From NCBI GenBank assembly GCA_031273445.1, contig JAISRV010000212.1, positions 1 to 8,466 of the forward strand: a DNA stretch of 8,466 nucleotides. The letters run 5' to 3'. Below the pieces are notes generated by a model, which saw only the letters and a program-made list of their open reading frames with translations, was not told the origin of the DNA and did no database searches. The position numbers and the translations under genes are program-made. The stretch is from Candidatus Adiutrix sp. (GTDB lineage Bacteria; Desulfobacterota; Desulfarculia; Adiutricales; Adiutricaceae). Below, one piece after another: positions 1 through 5,633 of the stretch (position 1 is its first letter; every line of letters starts with the position of its first letter).

Positions 1-104
1 TCGGCATCCCGTGTACCCGCTTTGATTTTCTCACGAAATTCCTCAATCAGATGTAAAAGCATTTCAGCATATTCTTTGCCCTCTCTGATTTCATCTTCAT
101 TCAT
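1..104 (-). CDS. Small hypothetical protein, N-terminal part only (runs off left edge)
   Basis: An open minus-strand frame starts with ATG at 104-102 and continues to the window edge without a stop, giving 34 complete codons. The peptide begins MNEDEIREGKEYAEML and continues as a charged, probably helical stretch rich in Glu, Lys and Ile (LIEEFREKIKAGTRDA). I do not recognise the family. The size and charge would suit a small regulator or antitoxin, but this is a guess. Support for a real gene comes from a purine-rich ribosome-binding region (GAG followed by nine G) ending 7 bases before the ATG and a well-spaced promoter-like pair upstream. The gene is AT-richer than the rest of the window and diverges from ppiD, so it may be a later arrival. 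Confidence 0.55.
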   Translation of the reverse strand, partial: MNEDEIREGKEYAEMLLHLIEEFREKIKAGTRDA

Positions 105-111
105 ATATGTG

Positions 112-120
112 CCCCCCCCC
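112..120. repeat. Homopolymer tract of nine C (G9 in the sense of the left-hand gene)
   Basis: Nine consecutive C on the + strand read as nine G in the leader of the minus-strand gene, between its predicted promoter and its ATG. The run sits in the ribosome-binding region, so a change in its length would move the Shine-Dalgarno sequence relative to the start codon. Whether the length varies cannot be seen from one sequence, and such runs are also common sites of assembly error. Confidence 0.85.
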
Positions 121-148
121 TCAGTAGTTATTTCATCTGCTTGAAGGT

Positions 149-177
149 AATGTAGCACATATCGTCATACTTGTAAA
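149..177 (-). promoter_or_regulatory. Candidate sigma-70 promoter for the left-hand minus-strand gene
   Basis: On the minus strand a -35 like TTTACA (177-172) is followed after exactly 17 bases by a -10 like TACATT (154-149). These match the consensus hexamers at 5 of 6 and 4 of 6 positions. The ATG lies 44 bases beyond the -10, with the G-rich ribosome-binding region between them. Spacing and position are right, but no transcript evidence is available. Confidence 0.5.
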
Positions 178-235
178 TACATCCTTTTTATATCTACACC
201 CTGCTGCAATTTTCCGCTTGCAATCGACGGCGATA

Positions 236-241
236 TATAAT
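236..241 (+). promoter_or_regulatory. Candidate -10 element for ppiD
   Basis: A perfect TATAAT lies 68 bases upstream of the ppiD start codon in an AT-rich stretch. No good -35 sits at 16-18 bases. The nearest, TTGCAA at 218-223, is only 12 bases away. The promoter call therefore rests on the -10 alone, or the promoter may depend on an activator. The neighbouring gene is divergent, so this intergenic region must hold the ppiD promoter. Confidence 0.35.
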
Positions 242-308
242 AGAAGTATAAATTTTAAGAATTCTCGATTCAGAGGCGACGGGCTGCGGAAGCCGGGGAG
301 ATTGTCGA

Positions 309-2231
309 ATGCTTGAGTATATGAGAAAAAACGCCGGCAGCAAAGTGGTTTGGCTGATTATCGGCGCCATAGCTGTTGTTTTCATATTTTTCGGCGTCGG
401 CGGCGGCGGCGGAATGCGCGGCCAGAGCATCGTCGTCGGCGGCGAAGAGATAACTCGGCGCGAATATGAGGAAATGGTCGCGACTGTTGCCCGAGCCGTG
501 CAGCAGCAGGGCGATGAAATATCGCCTGATGAGATACGCCGTCAGGCTGTAGAGGCGCTGGTGACTCGGCGTCTGATTCTTCAGTTCGGGCGCAAAATCG
601 GCTTAATGGCCACTGATAGAGCCGTGGGGCGTTACGTGGCCGCGAACGAGGAGTTTCAGACCGACGGGGTTTTCGACGCCCGGCGCTACAAAGAGGAACT
701 CACGGCCAACCGCCTGACGCCGGCGGACTATGAGGGCAGTATGCGCAGCCAACTGACTTCCAGCCGGGCGAATACGCTCGTGGCCATGCTGTCGCCCGCT
801 TATCTGCCGAAAGCGCTGGAATTTTTTCATTTCCGCGAAGACCAAGCCGCTTTCAGCTATTGGTTTTTCCCCGCGGCCGGACACAAGGCCGGCCTGGCCC
901 CCACGGAAACGCGGTTGAAGGACTATTACGCCCGGAACAGCGAAACCTGGCGAGTTCCTGCGGCGATGACGGTGGAGTATGTGCTGATGTCGCCCGATGA
1001 TTTTCTGGATCAGGTCGAGGCGACGGAGGAAGAACTGAAAAGCTCCTACGAAGAGAACAAAGAGAGTTTCACCGTGCCGGCTACGGCCAAGGTCAGCCAT
1101 ATCCTCTTCAGTTTCCCCAGCCTGAGCCCCAGCCAGGAAGAGAAGGACGCGGTTTTGGCCAGGGCCGAAGCCGCCTATGCCCGCCTGCCCGAAACCCCTT
1201 TTGAGGCCCTGGCCGCTGAAGTCAGCGAAGATTCCAGCTCCGCCTCCGGCGGAGGCGACATTGGCGAGATCGCCAAAGGCATGACTTTACCCCGCCTTGA
1301 AGCCGCCATTTTTTCCTTGCCTCCGGGGGAAATCAGCCGGCCGGTGGAGACGGAGATCGGCTACCATCTGATCAAGGTCGTCTCGCGCGAGCCGGAACAT
1401 CCGCGCCCGCTGGAAGAGGTCATAGATAAGCTGGCGGAACCGATCCGGGCTTTCAAAGCGCGTGAATTGGCCGTAACGAAACTCGAAGATCTCATTAGGC
1501 GCACCGAAACCAACGCCGACCTGGCCGCAGCCGCGGCCTCCCTGGGGCTGACCGTCATGACCAGCGACAGCTTCACCCAGGATCAGCCGCCCGAATTTTT
1601 TGAAGATGACCAGGCGGCGGTAAAAAAAGCCTTCGCCGCCGAAGTCGGCCGGGTCGCCCCGCCGGCGGAGGGGAATAAATACCTGGCCTTATTTAAGCCT
1701 GTCGAGCGCCGGGAGTCTTTCATTCCGCCCTTTGACGATATTCGCGAGGCGGTGCGGGAGGCCTGGGCCGTCGAGGAGTCGAACAGGCTGGCCAGGGTGG
1801 ATGCCATGAATTTCATAAGACAAACCGGCGGTTTGGCCGCCAGCGCGCCCGTGACGGACGCCGAGGTCAAAAAAGGCCGCTCACCGGCCGCGGGCCGCTT
1901 CATCCAGGCGGGCCGGCCTCCTTTCGACAAAGCGGAGGCCCCCAGCCTGTTTGCCGCCATGTTTTCAGTGGCCGCCGCCGCTCAGGTTTCCCCTGTCGCC
2001 GTGCCCGGCGAACTTGATGGGGAGAGCGGCTGTTTCGTTCTCGCGCTGGAAACTCTAACGCCGGCCGACGAAGATATTTTTTCCGGGGACTCCGCCGCCG
2101 CCATTACCGGCCAGATGAGTTTTCAACAGATCAATCTGATGCGTCAGGTCTGGCTGAGAGAACTACATCGCCTTGCGGAGTCTGAAATTTTTGTGCCGAG
2201 AGAATTTATGGAAGCGGGCGGCGGCTACTAG
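309..2231 (+). CDS. ppiD: PpiD-type membrane-anchored peptidyl-prolyl isomerase / periplasmic chaperone
   Basis: This protein of 640 residues has the layout of the SurA/PpiD family, which helps newly exported proteins fold near the Sec translocon. A short basic N-terminus (MLEYMRKNAGSK) leads into one membrane segment at about residues 13-30, with no cleavage site, and then an all-Gly hinge (GGGGG, 31-35). Residues 36-250 match a SurA-N-type chaperone domain. The parvulin (rotamase) domain spans about 258-360, seen as VSHIL (262-266), GGDIGEI (315-321) and GYHLIKV (351-357). The remaining 280 residues are a second chaperone-like region, as in PpiD. ATG 309 is chosen because it gives the typical MLE-x-MRKNA start and has GGGGAG (295-300) at 8 bases. 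ffh follows closely. PpiD acts on the outer face of the inner membrane, and SRP delivers membrane proteins to the same translocon. The symbol is by family; length and architecture fit, but clade-specific paralogs exist. Confidence 0.88.
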   Translation: MLEYMRKNAGSKVVWLIIGAIAVVFIFFGVGGGGGMRGQSIVVGGEEITRREYEEMVATVARAVQQQGDEISPDEIRRQAVEALVTRRLILQFGRKIGLMATDRAVGRYVAANEEFQTDGVFDARRYKEELTANRLTPADYEGSMRSQLTSSRANTLVAMLSPAYLPKALEFFHFREDQAAFSYWFFPAAGHKAGLAPTETRLKDYYARNSETWRVPAAMTVEYVLMSPDDFLDQVEATEEELKSSYEENKESFTVPATAKVSHILFSFPSLSPSQEEKDAVLARAEAAYARLPETPFEALAAEVSEDSSSASGGGDIGEIAKGMTLPRLEAAIFSLPPGEISRPVETEIGYHLIKVVSREPEHPRPLEEVIDKLAEPIRAFKARELAVTKLEDLIRRTETNADLAAAAASLGLTVMTSDSFTQDQPPEFFEDDQAAVKKAFAAEVGRVAPPAEGNKYLALFKPVERRESFIPPFDDIREAVREAWAVEESNRLARVDAMNFIRQTGGLAASAPVTDAEVKKGRSPAAGRFIQAGRPPFDKAEAPSLFAAMFSVAAAAQVSPVAVPGELDGESGCFVLALETLTPADEDIFSGDSAAAITGQMSFQQINLMRQVWLRELHRLAESEIFVPREFMEAGGGY

Positions 2232-2245
2232 CTAGCGTCCTGAAT

Positions 2246-2249
2246 GGAG
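2246..2249 (+). promoter_or_regulatory. Ribosome-binding site that decides the ffh start
   Basis: GGAG lies 6 bases before ATG 2256. The other in-frame ATG, at 2244, overlaps this site and has no Shine-Dalgarno sequence of its own. ATG 2256 also gives the family-typical [10 protein letters not shown] start. Confidence 0.7.
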
Positions 2250-2255
2250 CGGAAG

Positions 2256-3581
2256 ATGTTTGACCGTTTATCCGATAAATTGTCTTCGGCCTTTCAAAGG
2301 CTGACCGGCCGGGGCAAGGTCAATGAGGCCGACCTCAAAAACGCCCTGAGGGAAGTGCGCCTGGCCCTTCTGGAAGCCGACGTCAACTACAGGGTCGTCA
2401 AAGATTTCCTGGAGGCCGTCAACCAGCGGGCTCTGGGCGCGGAGGTCATGAGCAGTCTGACCCCCGGCCAGCAGGTCATTAAAATTGTTTATGAGGAACT
2501 GACGGCCATAATGGGCTCATCGGCCGCGGGTCTGGACCTGTCCGGCCGGCCGCCGACGCCGGTGATGCTGGTCGGTCTCCAGGGCTCGGGCAAAACCACC
2601 ACGGCGGGCAAACTGGCCTTATATCTGAAAAAACAAGGCCATCGGCCCTATCTGGTGCCGGCCGACGTCAATCGCCCCGCGGCCATTACCCAGTTGACCA
2701 GGCTGGCCGCGGAAGTCGGGGCGCCGGTGTTCCCTTCCACTACGGATATGAACCCGGTCGACATAGTCGTGAAAGCCATGGCCGCCGCAGCTGAAGCCGG
2801 CGCCGACGTGGCGCTGATCGACACCGCCGGCCGCTTGAGCATCGACGAACCGCTGATGGAGGAGCTCGGCCGCATTCGCGAAGCCGTCGGGGCCAGAGAA
2901 ATTCTTATGGTGGCCGACGCCATGACCGGCCAGGAAGCGGTGAATATCGCCGTAGCCTTTAACGAGCGCATCGGCCTTTCCGGCGTCATTCTGTCGAAAA
3001 TGGAAGGCGACGCCAGAGGCGGCGCGGCCATGAGCATCAGGGCCGTAGTCGACCGGCCGCTTAAATTCGTGGGGACGGGCGAAAAGCTTGAAGCCCTTGA
3101 CGTCTTCTACCCCAACCGGGTGGCCTCCAGTATTCTGGGCATGGGCGATATCGAAACTCTTTTCGATAAAGCCCGGGAGGCGGTGGATGAAAAAGAAGCC
3201 AGAGCCCTGGCCAAAAAAATGCAAAAAGGGGAATTCTCCCTGGAGGATTTTCAGAAACAGATACAGCAGCTCAAAAATATGGGTTCCATTGAGTCGCTCA
3301 TGGGCATGATCCCCGGCCTGGGCAAGCTGAAGAAGTTGCGTGACGCCAAACCTGACGAGGGCGAATTGAAAAAGATTGAGGCCATCATCAACTCCATGAC
3401 CCTGGAGGAGCGCCGCAATCACCTGATCATCGACGCCAGCCGCCGTAAGCGCATAGCTGGCGGCAGCGGCGTCAGCGTGGCCGACGTCAATCAGCTTCTG
3501 AAGAATTTCGTTGAAACGAAAAAGATGATGCAGCGTTTCACCAAAGGCGGCTTCAGCGGCCTTAAGGGCATGATGAGATGA
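2256..3581 (+). CDS. ffh: Signal recognition particle protein Ffh (SRP54 GTPase)
   Basis: Ffh binds the 4.5S/6S RNA, captures signal sequences as they leave the ribosome and hands the complex to FtsY at the membrane. The 441-residue protein has the full NG-M layout. The N domain occupies about 1-90 ([15 protein letters not shown]). The G domain shows the P-loop [10 protein letters not shown] (107-116), DVNRPAA (137-143), DTAGR (189-193), and [10 protein letters not shown] (247-256). The M domain runs from about 290 to the end, with [10 protein letters not shown] and the RNA-binding [18 protein letters not shown] segment. Two motif positions differ from the usual form: DVNRPAA has Asn where DxYRPAA normally has Tyr, and the guanine-specificity motif TKxD reads SKME. 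Both may be typical of the clade. It lies 24 bases after ppiD, probably in the same transcript. The C-terminus ([10 protein letters not shown]) is short, with little Met-Gly tail. Confidence 0.97.
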   Translation: MFDRLSDKLSSAFQRLTGRGKVNEADLKNALREVRLALLEADVNYRVVKDFLEAVNQRALGAEVMSSLTPGQQVIKIVYEELTAIMGSSAAGLDLSGRPPTPVMLVGLQGSGKTTTAGKLALYLKKQGHRPYLVPADVNRPAAITQLTRLAAEVGAPVFPSTTDMNPVDIVVKAMAAAAEAGADVALIDTAGRLSIDEPLMEELGRIREAVGAREILMVADAMTGQEAVNIAVAFNERIGLSGVILSKMEGDARGGAAMSIRAVVDRPLKFVGTGEKLEALDVFYPNRVASSILGMGDIETLFDKAREAVDEKEARALAKKMQKGEFSLEDFQKQIQQLKNMGSIESLMGMIPGLGKLKKLRDAKPDEGELKKIEAIINSMTLEERRNHLIIDASRRKRIAGGSGVSVADVNQLLKNFVETKKMMQRFTKGGFSGLKGMMR

Positions 3582-3705
3582 AAAGCGCCCCGGGCTCGGA
3601 GCGGCCCTCCGGCGCCGGGACGGAATTATAACGCGTGATGGGAAACTATACGCGACTCTAAACGGGCTTTGTCCCGACAACGTGCTAAAGGAGCATTGGA
3701 AAATC
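3582..3705 (+). other. ffh-rpsP intergenic leader with GC-rich foldable segment
   Basis: These 124 bases hold no gene. Just after the ffh stop, CGGAG (3597-3601) and CTCCG (3607-3611) can pair around a 5-base loop, and GCGCC (3585-3589) can pair with GGCGC (3611-3615) as an alternative. There is no T-run behind them, so this is not a convincing intrinsic terminator. A second small inverted repeat, CGGG/CCCG, lies around 3663-3675. A leader this long before rpsP leaves room for regulation, but I see no known riboswitch or autoregulatory element. Confidence 0.35.
3687..3693 (+). promoter_or_regulatory. Ribosome-binding site of rpsP, unusually far from the start
   Basis: AAAGGAG ends 12 bases before ATG 3706, longer than the usual 5-9. 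An earlier in-frame GTG at 3682 overlaps the front of the site and would add eight residues not found in S16, so 3706 is kept. Confidence 0.6.
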
Positions 3706-3936
3706 ATGGCTTTAAAAATCAGACTGGCCAGGCTGGGCGCCAAGAAAAAGCCCTTCTACCGCATCGTAGTGGCCGACAGCGCCGCCAAGCGCGACGGCCG
3801 TTTTCTGGAAGTGGTCGGCATTTATGACCCCAACCAGAAGCCGGCCCGAGTGGAAGTAAAACGCGAACTCATCGACCAATGGGCGGCCAAAGGCGCCAAA
3901 CCCACGGACACGGTCAAGGCTCTTCTGAAAAATTGA
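3706..3936 (+). CDS. rpsP: 30S ribosomal protein S16
   Basis: S16 binds 16S rRNA early in assembly of the 30S body. The 76-residue product begins [20 protein letters not shown] and continues [22 protein letters not shown], the hallmark N-terminal half of S16. The C-terminal half is compact ([24 protein letters not shown]), with the conserved W-x-x-x-GA-x-P-T-x-TV pattern, and stops without the charged tail found in longer S16 proteins. It sits in the familiar ffh-rpsP-khpA-rimM order, which supports the call. ATG 3706 was chosen by homology and the upstream AAAGGAG. Confidence 0.97.
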   Translation: MALKIRLARLGAKKKPFYRIVVADSAAKRDGRFLEVVGIYDPNQKPARVEVKRELIDQWAAKGAKPTDTVKALLKN

Positions 3937-3990
3937 GGCCGCGGCGGAGACGGCGACGGCCGTTCTTGCCGGGCGACCGAGCGAGCTTTA

Positions 3991-4007
3991 GGCGGCCGCC
4001 AGCCGCC
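3991..4007 (+). repeat. GC-only hairpin between rpsP and khpA
   Basis: GGCGGC (3991-3996) and GCCGCC (4002-4007) form a perfect 6-bp stem with a 5-base loop in the 120-base gap between rpsP and khpA. No T-run follows, so it is not a standard terminator. It could set mRNA stability or the ratio of the ribosomal protein to the downstream genes. In sequence this GC-rich, such a stem can also arise by chance. Confidence 0.35.
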
Positions 4008-4056
4008 GGGGCCGACCCTTTCCGAACCTTTGTTTTGAAGCGCGGGGGAACCGGCT

Positions 4057-4311
4057 GTGTCCAAGGAGCTTGTTGATTATCTGGCCCGGTCTCTGGTCGG
4101 CCGCCCCGAAAAAGTGGCGGTGACCGAGCGCCAGGGCGAACATGAGACTTTGATAGAATTGCGGGTCGCCCCGGAAGATTTTAACGGCCTGATCGGCCGG
4201 CAGGGCGGCGCCGTGCGGGCCATGCGTTTGCTCCTGGCCGCGGCTTCGGCCAAGAGCGGCCGGCGCTATGGGCTGGAGCTGCTCCAAGCTCCGCCTGAAA
4301 GCGAAACCTAA
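4057..4311 (+). CDS. khpA: KhpA, single KH-domain RNA-binding protein
   Basis: This 84-residue protein is a lone type II KH domain of the KhpA (YlqC) family, which usually pairs with KhpB/Jag and binds RNA broadly. The opening SKELVDYLARSLVGRPEKV is the family signature. The RNA-binding loop GRQG is intact at 47-50, followed by GAVRAMRLLLAAASAK, the helix that packs behind it. The start is GTG 4057, with GGGGGAA (4044-4050) ending 6 bases upstream. The position between rpsP and rimM is conserved in many bacteria. Nothing in it looks damaged. Confidence 0.93.
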   Translation: MSKELVDYLARSLVGRPEKVAVTERQGEHETLIELRVAPEDFNGLIGRQGGAVRAMRLLLAAASAKSGRRYGLELLQAPPESET

Positions 4312-4334
4312 GCCGCCTGATGTCCTGAATCGTC

Positions 4335-4880
4335 ATGCCCTCTGAACTCTACCTCAAAGACGCCGCCGATTTCATCGCCCTCGGGCATATCGCCCGAGCC
4401 CATGGTGTGCAGGGGGCGGTGCTGATCGCCCCTTACACCGACAATATTGGTCTAATTCTTGCCGGACAAGGACTATTGCTGGCTTCGCCCGGCGGCGGGT
4501 CCTTGCGTCCGGCGGGCCTTCTGACAGGCCGGGCGGCGGCCCAAGGACTAATAGTCAAGCTTCAAAATGTGACTACCCGTGAAGCCGCGGCCGCGCTCCG
4601 CGGCTGGCGAATCGGCCTGTCCCGGGCCGATCTGCCCCCGGCCGAGGCGGATGAGTATTACCTGGCCGATCTTCTGGGCCTTGAGGTGCTGACCGCGGAA
4701 GGCGAAGATTTGGGAGTGGTCGCCCAATTCATGGAAGCCGGGGCTGGATTGATCCTGGTGGTCGCTTCCGCGGAAAGGCCTGGCCGCGAGCGCCTTATAC
4801 CTGACGCATTCGTCGTCCGGGTGGATCTGGCGGAGAGACGCTTGATCGTTGATCCTCCTGCCGGCCTGCTGGATTTGTAA
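4335..4880 (+). CDS. rimM: Ribosome maturation factor RimM
   Basis: RimM binds S19 and helps the 3' (head) domain of 16S rRNA mature. The 181-residue protein has both expected domains. The N-terminal RimM domain shows ALGHIARAHGVQGAVLI (15-31), and VTTREAAAALRGW (79-91) ends it. The C-terminal PRC barrel begins at EYYLADLLGLEV (107-118) and ends with the typical IPDAF-x-VRVDLAERRLIVDPPAGLLDL. The start is forced: an in-frame TGA lies two codons before ATG 4335, and no other start precedes the conserved N-terminus. There is no clear Shine-Dalgarno sequence, so translation may be coupled to khpA, whose stop is 23 bases upstream. trmD, the usual next gene, is absent here. Confidence 0.95.
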   Translation: MPSELYLKDAADFIALGHIARAHGVQGAVLIAPYTDNIGLILAGQGLLLASPGGGSLRPAGLLTGRAAAQGLIVKLQNVTTREAAAALRGWRIGLSRADLPPAEADEYYLADLLGLEVLTAEGEDLGVVAQFMEAGAGLILVVASAERPGRERLIPDAFVVRVDLAERRLIVDPPAGLLDL

Positions 4881-5054
4881 TTTCGCGGTCTAAAACCTGA
4901 AAAAGCGGGTTATTATGACGAACTCCTCCTGGTAGCCGGAATATTTACAGGAGTTTACGAACCCTGGCGGCCTGGCCTGCGCGGCCGAGGCATGAACGCC
5001 CGCCGCCTCCCGCCGCGACGAGGGAAGAGCGCTTTTGTCCTGTATAGGCCGCTA

Positions 5055-5091
5055 TTTACAAAAAAGATTCAACGTGTTAATCTAATATAAC
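5055..5091 (+). promoter_or_regulatory. Candidate promoter region for the chemosensory genes
   Basis: TTTACA (5055-5060) resembles a -35, and TATAAC (5086-5091) is a 5-of-6 match to a -10. They are 25 bases apart, too far to work as a pair. At 17 bases from TTTACA there is only TAATCT (5078-5083). The segment is the only AT-rich island in the gap and lies about 120 bases before the receiver-like gene. I saw no clear sigma-28 or sigma-54 promoter. Confidence 0.28.
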
Positions 5092-5197
5092 ATAAGCGAT
5101 GTTGCCGTTTCGTGTTTCCGCCGTAGCTAACGCGCCGTTGTTTGCGGAGCGCGGAGGGGCCGCGGGGCAGGAACGGTTTTGGTTTATGGACGGAGCA

Positions 5198-5204
5198 AGA
5201 GGAG
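5198..5204 (+). promoter_or_regulatory. Ribosome-binding site that decides the receiver-like gene start
   Basis: AGAGGAG ends 3 bases before ATG 5208, a tight spacing. A second GGAG at 5192-5195 is 12 bases away. ATG 5208 places the first beta strand of the domain (MRVIIVG) at the N-terminus, as expected for a receiver fold. A start at 5142 would add 22 residues of unrelated composition. Confidence 0.55.
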
Positions 5205-5207
5205 CGT

Positions 5208-5630
5208 ATGAGAGTAATAATTGTCGGCCGAGACAAAGAGACCATAGCGCCCCTGGTCGACAAACTGACGACGGAGGATTTTGAAGTCATCGTCGTCGAA
5301 AACAGCGTCGGCGTTCTTTCTTTTATAAAAAAGAAAAGCATTCAGTTTTTGCTGGCCGACAGCAACTATCTGGTTAGCTATACGTTGTCTAAGCAGGTGC
5401 TTAGCCGCTGTCCCCTGGCCAGGCTGATAGTTCTGGCCTCTCGTCCCAGTCTGGTGGGCATGAGCGAAGCTATTTCCGCCGGCTTGGCCGACTATTTTCC
5501 CCGACGCTATGAATATTTTGACGAGGTGGTTCATATAGCGATATCAGAGCGGGCCAGGCTGATGCGCTGGCAACGTACGTTTCTGTTAGACGCGCCCATG
5601 CCGCTGGAAGATGACGCTGTGAAAGGCTAG
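5208..5630 (+). CDS. Degenerate receiver-domain (CheY-like) protein
   Basis: This 140-residue protein reads as a stand-alone receiver fold. The core strands are RVIIVG (2-7), FEVIVV (25-30), IQFLLAD (45-51), ARLIVLAS (71-78) and ADYFPRR (94-100), alternating with helices. In active receivers the first strand ends in an acidic pair, the third in the phospho-accepting Asp, the fourth in Thr/Ser, and the fifth in Lys. Here Asp51 and Ser78 fit, but the acidic pair is missing (VGRDKE has one Asp, shifted), and Arg99/Arg100 replace the Lys-Pro. Phosphorylation as in CheY is therefore doubtful. The last 20 residues (FLLDAPMPLEDDAVKG) lie outside the fold. The gene ends 3 bases before cheA, so the two are probably co-translated and the partner is likely that kinase. 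The family assignment is by pattern, not by alignment. Confidence 0.7.
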   Translation: MRVIIVGRDKETIAPLVDKLTTEDFEVIVVENSVGVLSFIKKKSIQFLLADSNYLVSYTLSKQVLSRCPLARLIVLASRPSLVGMSEAISAGLADYFPRRYEYFDEVVHIAISERARLMRWQRTFLLDAPMPLEDDAVKG

Positions 5631-5633
5631 GCC

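Larger units (their letters stand above)
4881..5207 (+). other. 327-base intergenic region; end of the ribosomal block
   Basis: I find no supportable gene here. There is a perfect 7-bp inverted repeat, AACTCCT (4921-4927) with AGGAGTT (4949-4955), with a 21-base spacer and no following T-run. The middle (4960-5035) is very GC-rich without a clear fold. An AT-rich stretch at 5050-5095 is the likely promoter region of the chemosensory genes. Short open frames exist, including an in-frame extension of the downstream receiver-like gene from 5142, but their composition and lack of ribosome-binding sites argue against them. No remnant of trmD or rplS was recognised in translation. Confidence 0.5.

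Noticed and set aside
3585..3615. Terminator after ffh
   Set aside because: Several GC stems are possible, but no T-run follows, and the next gene is the usual operon partner rpsP.
2619..3743. Long minus-strand open frame (374 codons) opposite ffh
   Set aside because: It lies antisense to a clear ffh gene, its translation has no recognisable domain, and open antisense frames are expected in GC-rich genes. The same holds for the 315-codon frame opposite cheA (6888-7835).
4965..4981. Sigma-54-like TGGC...TGC sequence
   Set aside because: The GG-to-GC spacing is 11 instead of 10, and the match arises from a GC-rich repeat of GGCC.
5142..5207. Longer N-terminus for the receiver-like protein
   Set aside because: The extra 22 residues precede the first beta strand, have unrelated composition and lack a ribosome-binding site. 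ATG 5208 has AGAGGAG.
5099..5284. Small + strand frame upstream of and overlapping the receiver-like gene
   Set aside because: It lacks a ribosome-binding site, overlaps the receiver-like gene in another frame, and gives a low-complexity translation.
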